A DNA stretch of 64,000 nt, taken from contig NZ_FCNW02000034.1 in the NCBI RefSeq assembly GCF_001544475.1, positions 1 to 64,000 of the forward strand, written 5' to 3'. Under the pieces are notes generated by a model. That model saw only the letters and a program-made list of their open reading frames with translations. It was not told where the DNA came from and made no database searches. Origin of the DNA: Caballeronia humi. GTDB lineage: Bacteria > Pseudomonadota > Gammaproteobacteria > Burkholderiales > Burkholderiaceae. Position 1 is the first letter of the stretch. Each line of letters opens with the position of its first letter. A program made the translations under genes and the position numbers. This document shows positions 50,628-59,378 of this stretch, piece by piece.

Positions 50628-51263
50628 TCAATTTGCATCGCGGGCAGATTTTTTCGGCTTGTCTGCTGATTGGCGGCGCGTCGTTTTCCTGGGCGCTTTC
50701 GTCGACGCGCGGGAGAGGCAGCTCGCTTCGTGATCGTTGACCATGCCGGTTGCTTGCATGAACGCGTAGCAGATGGTCGTGCCGACAAACTTGCAACCGT
50801 AAGTCTTGAGCGCGCGGCTCAGCGCGTCCGATTCCTCGGTGGATGCCGGCGCGTGCTTGTAGGAGGAGCGCGGCGTGTCGATGGGCGCGTTGCCGACGAA
50901 CGACCACACGAACGCCGCGAACGAGCCGTGCTCGGACTGAATCCGCTGGATCGCGCGGGCGTTCAATATCGCCGATTCGATCTTCGCGCGGTTGCGCACG
51001 ATGCGGGCGTCGGCCATCAGGCGTGCGACGTCGTCTTCGGTGAAGGCGGCGACTTTCTCCAGATCGAAGCCTTCGAAGAGCGCGCGATAGCCTTCGCGCT
51101 TGTTCAGGATCGTCGACCAGGAAAGGCCCGCCTGCGCGCCTTCGAGGATGAGCATCTCGAAAAGATGACGGTCGTCGCGGGAAGGCACGCCCCACTCGGT
51201 GTCGTGATAGTGGATCATCGCCTCCGTGGCGGCCCAACTGCAGCGGTGCGGTTCGTTCGTCAT
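50628..51263 (-). CDS. tag: DNA-3-methyladenine glycosylase I
   Basis: 211 residues from ATG 51263 (the longer frames upstream lie in another gene's promoter). Starts EPHRCSWAATEAMIHYHDTEWGVPSRDDRHLFEML, with Cys and His as zinc ligands; ILEGAQAGLSWSTILNKREGYRALF (damage pocket), FVGTTICYAFMQATGMVNDHEASCL supplies the other zinc His and Cys. It excises 3-methyladenine from DNA. After this core comes a lysine/arginine-rich tail of about 25 residues (TKAPRKTTRRQSADKPKKSA) absent from E. coli Tag. Divergent from the BadF-type kinase. Confidence 0.95.
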   Translation of the reverse strand: MTNEPHRCSWAATEAMIHYHDTEWGVPSRDDRHLFEMLILEGAQAGLSWSTILNKREGYRALFEGFDLEKVAAFTEDDVARLMADARIVRNRAKIESAILNARAIQRIQSEHGSFAAFVWSFVGNAPIDTPRSSYKHAPASTEESDALSRALKTYGCKFVGTTICYAFMQATGMVNDHEASCLSRASTKAPRKTTRRQSADKPKKSARDAN

Positions 51264-51378
51264 GTCGCGTTTCCGTAGATTCGATTCGTTTGGCGCCAGC
51301 TTAGCGGAATGCGCCAGCGTCGCCAGTCGGCCGTTCGGCCAATTGGCGGCGTGCGACGGCCCCGGTAAGCTCGCGGGC

Positions 51379-52263
51379 ATGACTAAATCACAGAACTCAA
51401 ACGAATACCTGATCGGCGTCGATGGCGGCGGCAGCGGCACGCGCGTCGTTCTCGCCGATGCGAACGGCCGCGAACTGGCGCGCTCGACGGGCGGCCCGTC
51501 CGGGCTGGGACTGGGCGTCGAGCGGGCGTGGCGCGAGATCGAAGCCACCTGCGCGCGCGCCTTCGACTCCGCCGCCTTGCCCTTCGACTGGCGCGCCTGC
51601 GCGATCGGTTGCGGTCTCGCGGGCGTGAACCACGCCGGCTGGCTTGCGCAATTCCACGCGATGGCGCCTGCGGTGCGCGCGCTGGCCGTCGAAAGCGACG
51701 CCTACACGACGCTCGTTGGCGCGCACGGCGGCGAGCCGGGCGTGATCGTCGCGCTCGGAACCGGCAGCATAGCGGCGATGCTCGATGAGCGGGGCGCCTG
51801 GCGCATCGCGGGCGGCTACGGCTTTCCGAGTGGCGACGAGGCGAGCGGCGCGTGGCTTGGCTTGCGGGCAATCGTGCATCTTCAGCAGGTGCTCGACGGC
51901 CGCGCTCCCGCAGATACGTGGTCCGACGCGTTACTCGCGCGCACCGGCGGCGTGGATCGCGACGGTCTGGTCGTGTGGCTGAGCGGCGCCAATCAGACGA
52001 CTTACGCGAAGCTCGCGCCCACCGTCTTCGAAAATCGCGGCCATCCGGTTGCGGGGGCGTTGCTGGCGGACGCGGGGCGCGAGATCGGCAAGCTGGTGGC
52101 CGCGCTCGATCCGGCTGGCGTGCTCCCGGTGGCGTTGTGCGGAGGGCTGGCCGCGCCGCTTGAGCCGTTCGTCCCCTCGGCGTTGCGCGGGCGGTTGCGC
52201 GCGCCGCTTGCCGATTCGGCGGCGGGGGCACTGCAGATTGCGCGGCGGGCGGCCGGAACGTGA
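51379..52263 (+). CDS. BadF/BadG-type ATPase, probable N-acetylglucosamine kinase-like
   Basis: 294 residues from ATG 51379. ASKHA fold: phosphate-1 loop YLIGVDGGGSGTRVVLADANG at 10-30, GCGLAGVNHAGWLAQF, the phosphate-2 loop IVALGTGSIAAMLDERGAWRIAGGYGFPSGDEASGAWLG (near 131-169) and the adenosine loop VALCGGLAAPL near 255. The pattern matches eukaryotic-type GlcNAc kinase and BadF/BadG/BcrA/D ATPase domain proteins. A sugar kinase for recycling amino sugars is likely; substrate unproven. Divergent from tag; next gene 58 bases downstream on the same strand. Confidence 0.88.
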   Translation: MTKSQNSNEYLIGVDGGGSGTRVVLADANGRELARSTGGPSGLGLGVERAWREIEATCARAFDSAALPFDWRACAIGCGLAGVNHAGWLAQFHAMAPAVRALAVESDAYTTLVGAHGGEPGVIVALGTGSIAAMLDERGAWRIAGGYGFPSGDEASGAWLGLRAIVHLQQVLDGRAPADTWSDALLARTGGVDRDGLVVWLSGANQTTYAKLAPTVFENRGHPVAGALLADAGREIGKLVAALDPAGVLPVALCGGLAAPLEPFVPSALRGRLRAPLADSAAGALQIARRAAGT

Positions 52264-52321
52264 GGTTCGCGGCCACGCGATAAAATGAGAGGCTTCACGC
52301 CAAATCACACTAAAGGCAGTC

Positions 52322-53161
52322 ATGTACCCAGTCATCGCCACCGATCTCGACGGCACCCTCCTCAACAGCGATCACCAAGTCGATCCCTTCACCGTCGAAA
52401 CGGTCCGCCGGCTGGAGGCGAGCGGCGTGCGCATCGTCATCGCGACGGGGCGGCATTATCGCGATGTCGCGGGCATTCGCGACCTGCTTGGCATCGACGC
52501 CTACCTGATCACGTCGAACGGCGCGCGCGTTCACGCGCCCGACGACACGCGCATCTACGCGCGCGACCTCGACCCGGCGGCCGTGCGGCGCCTCGTGCAG
52601 CCGGATCTGGCGGGCGGCGAAGGCCGCGTGATCGTGAACCTTTTCGCCGACGATGCCTGGCTGATCGACCGCCACGCGCCCGAATTGCTCGTTTTTCATC
52701 AGGATTCGGGCTTCAAGTACGAGGTGATGGACCTGCGCGAGCACGACGGCGAGGGCGTCGCGAAGGTGCTTTATATCGGCGAGCCGAAGGATCTGGAGGA
52801 AACGGCGGCGAATCTGGAACGCGAATTCGGCGACGCGCTCTACGTCACCTATTCGCTGCCCGACTGCCTGGAAGTGATGACGGCCGATGTGTCGAAGGGA
52901 CGGGCGCTGAAAGTCGTGCTCGATCAACTCGATCTCGATGCGGCGCACTGCGTCGCGTTCGGCGACAACATGAACGACATCGACCTGCTCGAAACTGCCG
53001 GCCACCCGTTCATGATGGGCAACGCGAATCCGCACCTGATGAAGCGTCTGCCGGACGTGCCGCGCATCGGCAACAACTTCGAGGCGGGCGTCGCGCATCA
53101 GTTGCGCAAGCTGTTCGGCATCGTCGACGAACTGGCGCCGCCGGGGCAAATACCAAGCTGA
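52322..53161 (+). CDS. Cof-type HAD-IIB phosphatase
   Basis: 279 residues. Motif I is VIATDLDGTLLNSDH (Asp 8 and Asp 10), motif II IVIATGRHYRD with Thr, a conserved Lys in SKGRALKVVLDQL near 198 and motif IV AFGDNMNDIDLLETAGHPFMMGNA. The C2B cap domain lies between about 85 and 180. Such enzymes dephosphorylate sugar phosphates, FMN or PLP. It follows the sugar-kinase-like gene, so the two may act on related sugars. Terminated by a near-perfect inverted repeat. Confidence 0.93.
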   Translation: MYPVIATDLDGTLLNSDHQVDPFTVETVRRLEASGVRIVIATGRHYRDVAGIRDLLGIDAYLITSNGARVHAPDDTRIYARDLDPAAVRRLVQPDLAGGEGRVIVNLFADDAWLIDRHAPELLVFHQDSGFKYEVMDLREHDGEGVAKVLYIGEPKDLEETAANLEREFGDALYVTYSLPDCLEVMTADVSKGRALKVVLDQLDLDAAHCVAFGDNMNDIDLLETAGHPFMMGNANPHLMKRLPDVPRIGNNFEAGVAHQLRKLFGIVDELAPPGQIPS

Positions 53162-53174
53162 CTGAGTGACCCAG

Positions 53175-53208
53175 GCAAAAAGGGAGCGCCGCGGCGCTCC
53201 CTTTTTGC
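53175..53208. terminator. Bidirectional terminator after the Cof phosphatase
   Basis: Perfect 16-base arms GCAAAAAGGGAGCGCC and complement around GC, with A-run left and T-run right. Between convergent genes. Confidence 0.95.
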
Positions 53209-53220
53209 TTTCATCGCGCG

Positions 53221-53544
53221 TTATCCGCGATGGTTCCAGCCGCCATTGTTGTGCCCGTTGTCCCAACCGCGGCCGTGATCCCAGCCGGTGCGGTTCCAGC
53301 GGCCGTTGTCGCGGCGATCGTCGTTCCAGCGGCGCTCGTCATGACGCCACTGCGGCGCGCTGTACACCGGTGCCGGGCGGACATACACCGGGGCGGGCCG
53401 TGCGTACACGGGCGCATAGGCGGGAGCATAGGCCGGCGCGCCGAGCGAGAGGCCGATGTTGAGATCGGTGTGCGCCTGAGCCGCGCCGACGGCGCCGATG
53501 GCAAGACCCGTCGCTACGAGAATATGGGTGACGATGCGCTTCAT
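53221..53544 (-). CDS. Small exported low-complexity protein, 107 aa
   Basis: 107 residues from ATG 53544. A signal peptide (MKRIVTHILVATGLAIGAVG, cleavage after AQA) is followed by a short Ala/Pro/Tyr repeat region (APAYAPAYAPVYARPAPVYV) and a C-terminal region rich in Trp, Asn, Arg, Gly and His (RRWNDDRRDNGRWNRTGWDH). It is probably periplasmic or outer-membrane-associated and disordered, possibly binding metal or envelope polymers. Similar small exported PxY- or WN-rich proteins occur widely in Burkholderia, function unknown. Confidence 0.75.
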   Translation of the reverse strand: MKRIVTHILVATGLAIGAVGAAQAHTDLNIGLSLGAPAYAPAYAPVYARPAPVYVRPAPVYSAPQWRHDERRWNDDRRDNGRWNRTGWDHGRGWDNGHNNGGWNHRG

Positions 53545-53929
53545 GTTGTTTCTCCTGGAAAGCGACGTCTGTCGCATGAATCCAATTTAAGCGTCCGCCG
53601 TCTTACATGCTTCGATGAGTTGTTACCGTGTGCAAGCACGGTGTAAGGCTTTTCGGCGAGGCGCGCCGGAGGCCGATCCTTGTCCAGCATGCCTTTGCCG
53701 ATGCGGCCTTGCGCCAGAATCGAACGAATGTTCAACGCGCGCCGGTCAGCTTGTAAACGCCCATTACATTTGTCGCCAGCGATTCATATTCGAGATGCAC
53801 CCGAGCGCTGGAATCCGCGAAGTAAGGGGATAAACGTCGCTTGTTCGGCCGCTTGGTGCAAGTCTCGCTCCACTAACATCCTCCACATAGAGCCTCTCGT
53901 TCACCAATCTCAAATTTCTTTCACCACAC
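53545..53929. other. Intergenic stretch before the glycosyltransferase pair
   Basis: 385 bases with no supported gene. A minus-strand frame near 53541-53735 (needs a TTG start) looks slightly protein-like (ILAQGRIGKGMLDKDRPPAR) and could be a gene remnant. No clear promoter could be assigned to the GT2 gene at 53930. Confidence 0.4.
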
Positions 53930-54898
53930 ATGACAGCGAAAGTCGGAATCATCATCCGCACGAAGAATCGGCCGCGCCTTCTGCAGCGCGCGCTGGCGAG
54001 TGTCTGCGCCCAAACCTTCGATGACTGGAAACTCGTCGTCGTGAATGGCGGCGGGGAGAGCGCTCCAGTGGACGCAATCGTCGGCGCGTTGCCTGAGGAC
54101 GTGTCGCAGCGGGTGCAGGTGATTCACCTCGCGACGTCCGTTGGCCGAAGCGCGACCGGGAATGTGGGTTTCGCGCTGCTCGACACCCAATACGTCGCCA
54201 CCCTCGACGACGACGATTCCTGGCAACCCGACTACCTGTCGATCACGGCCGATGCCCTGGACGACGCTCGCCGCGAACTGCCGAGCGTGCGCGGTGTTAC
54301 GGTCGCCGTGAATGCGGTCGAAGAGCGGATCGAAGGCAACGACATCCACACGCTGCGCGTCACCCCGTACAACGCCTGGCCGGCGACGCCGCACGTCGTG
54401 AGCCTCGACGCGATGCTGCAGGGGAGCGAACTGGTGCCGTCGGGCGTTCTGCTCGACCGGCGCGCCGTGGTCGAGGCGGGCGGTCTATTCGATCCGTCGC
54501 TGGCGATTCAGGAGGATTGGGACCTGTACGTCCGCTTCATGCTGCGCTGGGACATTTTGACGATCCCGGACTACGCCGCGAATTATCATCGCCGCCCCTT
54601 TGAAACCGATCCTGAACTCTCCAACTCCGTCTACACGCAAGGCAAGCAGGCCGCGATTTCCCAGCAAGCCATGCTGAACGACTGGCTGAAGCGATCGGTT
54701 GCGCAGACCGGCATCGGCGAGTACGCGAATTTGAGACAGAACTTCCATTCGCTTGGGCAGATTCGCACGGCGACCGCTGAGCGGTCGCTGAACGAACTCG
54801 CGCTCGTGTCGGACGTGCTCGCGACCATCATCGAGCAACTGGCGGACGTCGACGACAAGCTGGCGCACAGCCTGCCGGCCGCTCACGCGGACCGGTAA
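53930..54898 (+). CDS. Family 2 glycosyltransferase, first of a tandem pair
   Basis: 322 residues. GT-A fold: VGIIIRTKNRPRLLQRALASV at the N-terminus, the DxD-type metal/UDP site in YVATLDDDDSWQPDYL near residue 93, and an acceptor-side motif AIQEDWDLYVRFMLRWDIL near 193 with catalytic-type Asp. The last 80 residues are helical. It transfers a sugar from a nucleotide donor to an unknown acceptor. The SD is weak. It closely resembles the next gene in length and motifs. Confidence 0.85.
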   Translation: MTAKVGIIIRTKNRPRLLQRALASVCAQTFDDWKLVVVNGGGESAPVDAIVGALPEDVSQRVQVIHLATSVGRSATGNVGFALLDTQYVATLDDDDSWQPDYLSITADALDDARRELPSVRGVTVAVNAVEERIEGNDIHTLRVTPYNAWPATPHVVSLDAMLQGSELVPSGVLLDRRAVVEAGGLFDPSLAIQEDWDLYVRFMLRWDILTIPDYAANYHRRPFETDPELSNSVYTQGKQAAISQQAMLNDWLKRSVAQTGIGEYANLRQNFHSLGQIRTATAERSLNELALVSDVLATIIEQLADVDDKLAHSLPAAHADR

Positions 54899-54924
54899 TA
54901 GAAACTGAGAACAGAAAAGAATCC

Positions 54925-55872
54925 ATGAACGACACAGTCGGCATCATCATCCGGACCAAGAACCGGCCCGTTTTCCTGCGCCGCGCGCTTAAAAGCGTCC
55001 AGGAGCAGACGCTCGGCCGCTGGAAAATCGCGCTCGTGAACGATGGCGGCGAGCCGGGCATCGTCGAGTCGATCGTCGCTTCGATGCCGGAGCCGACGCG
55101 GCAGCGCATCGAATTGCTGCATCACGCGGAATCCGTGGGACGCTCGGAAGCGGGCAACGCGGGTTTTCGCGCGCTGGATACGAATTACATTGCCGTCCTC
55201 GACGACGACGACACCTGGCATCCCGCTTTCCTCGAAACCTGCATGCGGACGCTGGCCGACATGCGCGGCCGGGTGAACACGGTCAAGGGCGTCGCGGCGC
55301 GGCTGCACATGGTGTCGGAAAAGATCGTGGGCGGCCGTATCGATCTATTGGAAGTCTCCGATTTCAGGCCGGAGATTGCTCATCCCGATATCCTCAGTCT
55401 CGATGAGATGCTGCGTGAGAATTTTCTCGGACTATGTGGCGTCGTGCTGGATCGTCAGGCGGTCATCGAGGCGGGCGGCTTGTTCGCGCGCGACCTGAGC
55501 GTCTTCGAAGACTGGGATTTGTATCTGCGACTGATGACGCGCTGGGACATCGCCGGCATCGAGCAACGGCTCGCCAACTATCACTTCCGCTTCACCGAAA
55601 CCGATAGCGATCTCGGCAACTGCGTGGTCGCCCAGCAGGCTGACATGCTGCTGCACCGTCAGTTGCTGCTCAACCGCTGGCTGCGACAGTCGCTTCAGAC
55701 GAGAGGACACGGCCAGTACGCGAACGCGCGCAGGCATTTCGTGACGCTCGCAAATCAGGACGCGGCGCTCCTGAATACGACGGCCCAGAGCATCGACATG
55801 GTGAAGGACGGTTTGATCGCCGTCGCCAAAACGGTGATGCAGATGCAGGAAAGGCTGAGCGCCGGCCACTAG
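54925..55872 (+). CDS. Family 2 glycosyltransferase, second of a tandem pair
   Basis: 315 residues. Same plan as its neighbour: VGIIIRTKNRPVFLRRALKSV, YIAVLDDDDTWHPAFLETC near residue 90, FEDWDLYLRLMTRWDI near 193 and a helical C-terminal region (GQYANARRHFVTLANQD). The two share the VGIIIRTKNRP start and the LDDDD site, so are a likely duplication, about 25 bases apart and probably cotranscribed. Donor and acceptor unknown; filament, lipopolysaccharide or capsule are all possible. Confidence 0.85.
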   Translation: MNDTVGIIIRTKNRPVFLRRALKSVQEQTLGRWKIALVNDGGEPGIVESIVASMPEPTRQRIELLHHAESVGRSEAGNAGFRALDTNYIAVLDDDDTWHPAFLETCMRTLADMRGRVNTVKGVAARLHMVSEKIVGGRIDLLEVSDFRPEIAHPDILSLDEMLRENFLGLCGVVLDRQAVIEAGGLFARDLSVFEDWDLYLRLMTRWDIAGIEQRLANYHFRFTETDSDLGNCVVAQQADMLLHRQLLLNRWLRQSLQTRGHGQYANARRHFVTLANQDAALLNTTAQSIDMVKDGLIAVAKTVMQMQERLSAGH

Positions 55873-55888
55873 AAAAAAGCAAGAAACA

Positions 55889-55914
55889 AAAACGGGCGCC
55901 GAGGCGCCCGTTTT
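55889..55914. terminator. Bidirectional terminator between GT2 pair and aqpZ
   Basis: Perfect 12-base arms AAAACGGGCGCC and complement around GA, ending in TTTT, between convergent genes. Confidence 0.92.
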
Positions 55915-55945
55915 CATACATTTCCGCCGGCTTAAGGCGCTGCGT

Positions 55946-56647
55946 TTACTTCTTCGAGCGCGCGAGGCACGGATAAACCACGCCCGCAATGATCGCGCCG
56001 ATGATCGGAGCGAGCCAGAACATCCACAGTTGCTCGACCGCTGCGCCGCCGACGAAGAGCGCCGGGCCCGTCGAACGTGCCGGATTCACCGACGTGTTCG
56101 TGACGGGAATCGAGATCAGGTGGATCAGCGTCAGGCACAGGCCGATCGCGATCGGTGCGAAGCCGGACGGCGCGCGGCTGTCCGTCGCGCCGAGAATCAC
56201 GAACAGGAAGAAGAACGTCATCACGACTTCGCACACGAACGCGGCGAGCAGCGTGTAGTGGCCTGGCGAGTGCTCGCCGAAGCCGTTTGTCGCGAAGCCG
56301 CTCGAGACGAGGTCGAAGCCGGGTGCGCCGTTGGCGATCACCGACAAAACGAACGCGCCGATTGTCGCGCCGATGACCTGGGCGACGATATACGGCACGA
56401 GTTCACGCACCGGAAAACGGCCCGCGACCGTCAGGCCGACGCTGACCGCCGGGTTCAGGTGACAGCCGGAGATGTGGCCGATTGCATACGCCATCGTGAG
56501 GACGGTGAGGCCGAACGCGAGCGACACGCCCGCGAGGCCGATTCCGACGTGGGGGAAAGTGGCCGCCAGCACAGCGCTTCCGCAGCCGCCGAGCACGAGC
56601 CAGAACGTACCGAACATTTCAGCGCCAAGACGCTTTGCCAATTGCAT
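55946..56647 (-). CDS. aqpZ: Aquaporin Z
   Basis: 233 residues from ATG 56647. Six-helix MIP channel with both NPA boxes: GCHLNPAVSVGLTV near residue 65 and NTSVNPARSTGPALF near 188. The first helix MQLAKRLGAEMFGTFWLVLGGCGSAVLAA and the HISGCHLNPA context are of the AqpZ type, and the narrow-filter His and Arg suggest water selectivity. It conducts water across the inner membrane. Monocistronic, divergent from the H-NS-like gene. Confidence 0.95.
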   Translation of the reverse strand: MQLAKRLGAEMFGTFWLVLGGCGSAVLAATFPHVGIGLAGVSLAFGLTVLTMAYAIGHISGCHLNPAVSVGLTVAGRFPVRELVPYIVAQVIGATIGAFVLSVIANGAPGFDLVSSGFATNGFGEHSPGHYTLLAAFVCEVVMTFFFLFVILGATDSRAPSGFAPIAIGLCLTLIHLISIPVTNTSVNPARSTGPALFVGGAAVEQLWMFWLAPIIGAIIAGVVYPCLARSKK

Positions 56648-56921
56648 GATTCTGCTTATCCTAAAAAGATTGATTAAAGCCGGGGAATGCGACAACACGG
56701 ACTTAATTGCGCCCATTCGGGTGCGAAGTTTAATGTCGGCGGTCCCGTGAGTTTGTCAACAATGGTTAAGCGGCTTTACGAAGCAGAATCTTTTTGGGAT
56801 GGCGGGCGGAAGCGGATTTTCTGGTAAAGGCGTCGTTTTGAAAATATAGGTGACGTCAATTGCAAGTTTTATTCGATACGACTAGGCTTTCCTCCAATTC
56901 CGATTACAAAGTGGAGAAGCA

Positions 56922-57218
56922 ATGTCGCAATACCTCGAATTGAAAGCGCAGATATCGAAATTGCAGGCGCAGGCGGATCGCGTCCGGCAGGACGAAGTGC
57001 AGGCCGTGGTGGCCAAGATCCGCCAGCAGATCGTCGAATACGGGCTGACGGCGCAGGACCTCGGGCTTTCGCTCATCAAGCGCGGGCGTCCGCCGAAGAA
57101 AGAACCGTTGCCGCCGATGTATCAGGACCCGAAATCCGGCGCGACCTGGAACGGCCGCGGTAAACCGCCGAATTGGATTGCGGGTAAGAATCGCGAGAGA
57201 TTTCTTATTGGGCGCTGA
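56922..57218 (+). CDS. H-NS family nucleoid protein
   Basis: 98 residues. N-terminal coiled-coil oligomerisation part (LELKAQISKLQAQADRVRQDEVQAVVAKIRQQIVEYGL), a basic linker with RGRPPKKEP and the H-NS C-terminal DNA-binding motif PKSGATWNGRGKPPNWIAGKN. It is of the short beta-proteobacterial kind. It binds curved AT-rich DNA and silences genes. SD GGAG precedes the ATG. The upstream 270 bases are AT-rich, suiting auto-regulation. Terminator follows. Confidence 0.93.
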   Translation: MSQYLELKAQISKLQAQADRVRQDEVQAVVAKIRQQIVEYGLTAQDLGLSLIKRGRPPKKEPLPPMYQDPKSGATWNGRGKPPNWIAGKNRERFLIGR

Positions 57219-57243
57219 TAAATCGCCTAAATCGAACGGCCAA

Positions 57244-57273
57244 AAAAATGCCGCCCTGAGGGGCGGCATTTTT
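57244..57273. terminator. Terminator after the H-NS-like gene
   Basis: AAAAATGCCGCCC/GGGCGGCATTTTT perfect 13-base arms around TGAG, with T-run on both strands, between convergent genes. Confidence 0.93.
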
Positions 57274-57333
57274 CATGACTATTTGCATAACTGCGCGTCG
57301 AAAGACCGCAGTTAATCGAAAAGCGATTCTTCT

Positions 57334-58398
57334 TTAACCGACTGCAACTTGACGCAGCACCGGGCGCTTTGCGGCCTGAAGCATCGCCGTATAGCTTTCG
57401 ACGTAATTCTGCGCCATCGTCTTCGCGCTGAAGCGGCGTTCGAATTGCGCGCGGATTTCCGGGCGCGACAACTCATCGAGGCGTTGCAGCGCGCCGACCG
57501 CGCCCTGAACGTCTTCACAGATATAACCCGTCACGCCGTGGTCGATCACCTCCGGCACCGAGCCGCGATTGAACGCGATCACGGGCGTGCCGCAGGCCAT
57601 GGCTTCGATCATCACCAAACCGAACGGCTCCGACCAGTCGATCGGGAAGAGCAGCGCCTTCGCACCCGACAGGAACTCGGGCTTCTGCGCCTCGTTGATT
57701 TCGCCGACGAATTCCACGTGCGCTTGCGAAAGCAGCGGCTCGATCGTCGACTTGAAGTATTCCTGGTCGACCTTGTCCACCTTGGCGGCGATCTTCAGCG
57801 GCAGACCGCTTTGGGCAGCGATCTTGATGGCGAGATCGGCGCGCTTTTCCGGACAGATACGGCCGAGAAACGCGAGATATTCCGGTTTCTTGTGGGTCTG
57901 CGGCGTCAGCAGATTTTCCGGCAGACCGTGATAAATCGTGTTCAGCCACGCAGCCTGCGGCAGCGGCAGGCGTTGCGAATCGGAGATCGAGATTACCGGC
58001 GCCTTCGTGAACGTGTTGAAGATCGGCTGTAGCTCCGGCAGGTCGAGACGGCCGTGCAGCGTCGTGACGAACGGCGTGTCGAGCTGCGAGAACAACGAAA
58101 ACGGCATGTAGTCGAGGTGAAAGTGCAGCACGTCGAACTCATGCGCACGCTGGCGCACGCTTTCGAGCAGCAGCATGTGCGGTGCGAGCGCATCGCGGAT
58201 CGACGGGTCGAGGCGCAATGCGCGCGGCCACGCCGCTTCGAGCGTCGCCTTCGTCTGGGAATCGCCGCTTGCAAAGAGCGTCACATCGTGGCCGAGGTCG
58301 ACGAGGGCGTCCGTCAGATAGGACACGACGCGCTCCGTGCCGCCATAGAATTTCGGGGGAACTGCTTCGTGCAACGGTGCAATTTGTGCGATTCGCAT
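57334..58398 (-). CDS. Family 4 glycosyltransferase
   Basis: 354 residues from ATG 58398. GT-B fold: N-terminal IAQIAPLHEAVPPKFYGGTERVVSYLTDALVDLGHDVTLFASGDS, a middle YLAFLGRICPEKRADLAIKIA near 197 (linker to donor domain) and the C-terminal donor site KALLFPIDWSEPFGLVMIEAMACGTPVIAFNRGSVPEV with the EPFGLVMIEA retaining-GT4 signature. It is cytoplasmic and uses a nucleotide sugar. Acceptor unknown. Divergent from the flhDC operon with a long spacer. Confidence 0.92.
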   Translation of the reverse strand: MRIAQIAPLHEAVPPKFYGGTERVVSYLTDALVDLGHDVTLFASGDSQTKATLEAAWPRALRLDPSIRDALAPHMLLLESVRQRAHEFDVLHFHLDYMPFSLFSQLDTPFVTTLHGRLDLPELQPIFNTFTKAPVISISDSQRLPLPQAAWLNTIYHGLPENLLTPQTHKKPEYLAFLGRICPEKRADLAIKIAAQSGLPLKIAAKVDKVDQEYFKSTIEPLLSQAHVEFVGEINEAQKPEFLSGAKALLFPIDWSEPFGLVMIEAMACGTPVIAFNRGSVPEVIDHGVTGYICEDVQGAVGALQRLDELSRPEIRAQFERRFSAKTMAQNYVESYTAMLQAAKRPVLRQVAVG

Positions 58399-59038
58399 AA
58401 CGTGACTCTCCTTGTTTCGTGAGGGCATCGCACAATCGCGCCCCGGTCGAGCGCTTCAGCGAATGCCTGTCGGACGGACAACGGTGTGCCGCCGTCCGAG
58501 ATCGGCCCGGAAATCGACCGGGTTATCCCTTACGTTCATTATCGGTATCGAGCCCGGCATTACACTTCCTTTTTCAATCGCTTAACCTTGTTACAGGACG
58601 AAACACCGCCTGTTACGAAAGTCAAAAGTTGTTGGAAAGCCCTGAAAACACAGGCTTTTCGGCTTTTCGCGATGCGCTCCGTTACTGCCGGCCAAAGACA
58701 AGAGCAATCTCCGAGCCATGACTACAAACGAAGTGACCTTACAAACAGACGATATTGGCGAGCCCTCTTAAGTCATTCCAATCGATGCCGTAAAAGTGGG
58801 GAAGCGCCCGAAAATGTCCGTATTAACGCCCGGTGTAGGAAATGTTCTTACAGGGATTTACTCGTCAAGCTGTCGCTGAATCGGAATGTTTGTCCGATAT
58901 TCACGCGCTATCACTTCGACGAAAATCCGTCTGAACATATAGGAGCGTGGCCGGATTCCCTTTTGTGCCCTGGAATCCGGGCAAACGTTTCCGCTTGTGG
59001 CCTGACCAGCCACGGTATCGATCGGGGGAGAGATGACG
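58399..59038 (+). promoter_or_regulatory. Long control region upstream of flhDC
   Basis: 640 bases without a supported gene (an open frame at 58486-59385 overlaps flhD and is a composition artefact). AT-richer between 58560 and 58900. As flhDC is the master operon, regulator sites and a long leader are expected here. I could not assign a promoter or known sites with confidence. The ribosome site GGGGGAG is at 59024-59030. Confidence 0.5.
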
Positions 59039-59356
59039 ATGAGTCACGCCAGCACGCTCGCGGAAATCCGCGAGGTGAATTTGTCGTATTTGTTGCTCGC
59101 GCAGCGTCTGCTACAAGAGGACCGGGAGAGCGCGATGTTTCGCATGGGCCTCGCCGAGCCGCTCGCAGACGTGCTGGAGACGCTCAGCCCCGCGCAGCTC
59201 GTGAAGATCGCGGCGTCGAGCCAGGTGCTGTGTCGCTTCCGTTTCGACGATCATGCGATCCTTTCATCGCTCGCCGACAAGGAAAAAAGCGCCGCGCTCG
59301 CGCAAACGCACTCGGCGATCCTGATGGCGGGCCAGCGCGCCGGCCAGATCGGCTGA
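59039..59356 (+). CDS. flhD: Flagellar transcriptional regulator FlhD
   Basis: 105 residues from ATG 59039, eight bases after GGGGGAG; ATG 59033 (MTM) is only two bases from it and less likely. All-helical FlhD fold with a beta-proteobacterial type sequence: LAEIREVNLSYLLLAQRLLQEDRESAMFRMGL and LVKIAASSQVLCRFRFDDHAIL. With FlhC it forms the FlhD4C2 complex that activates class 2 flagellar genes. It lacks the extra length of E. coli FlhD (116). First gene of flhDC. Confidence 0.95.
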   Translation: MSHASTLAEIREVNLSYLLLAQRLLQEDRESAMFRMGLAEPLADVLETLSPAQLVKIAASSQVLCRFRFDDHAILSSLADKEKSAALAQTHSAILMAGQRAGQIG

Positions 59357-59378
59357 GCGCGTCGACGGAGCCGGCCGG

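Noticed and set aside
53541..53735. 64-aa minus-strand frame in the gap before the GT2 genes
   Set aside because: Only a TTG start and it overlaps the 5' end of the exported protein gene; at best a remnant.
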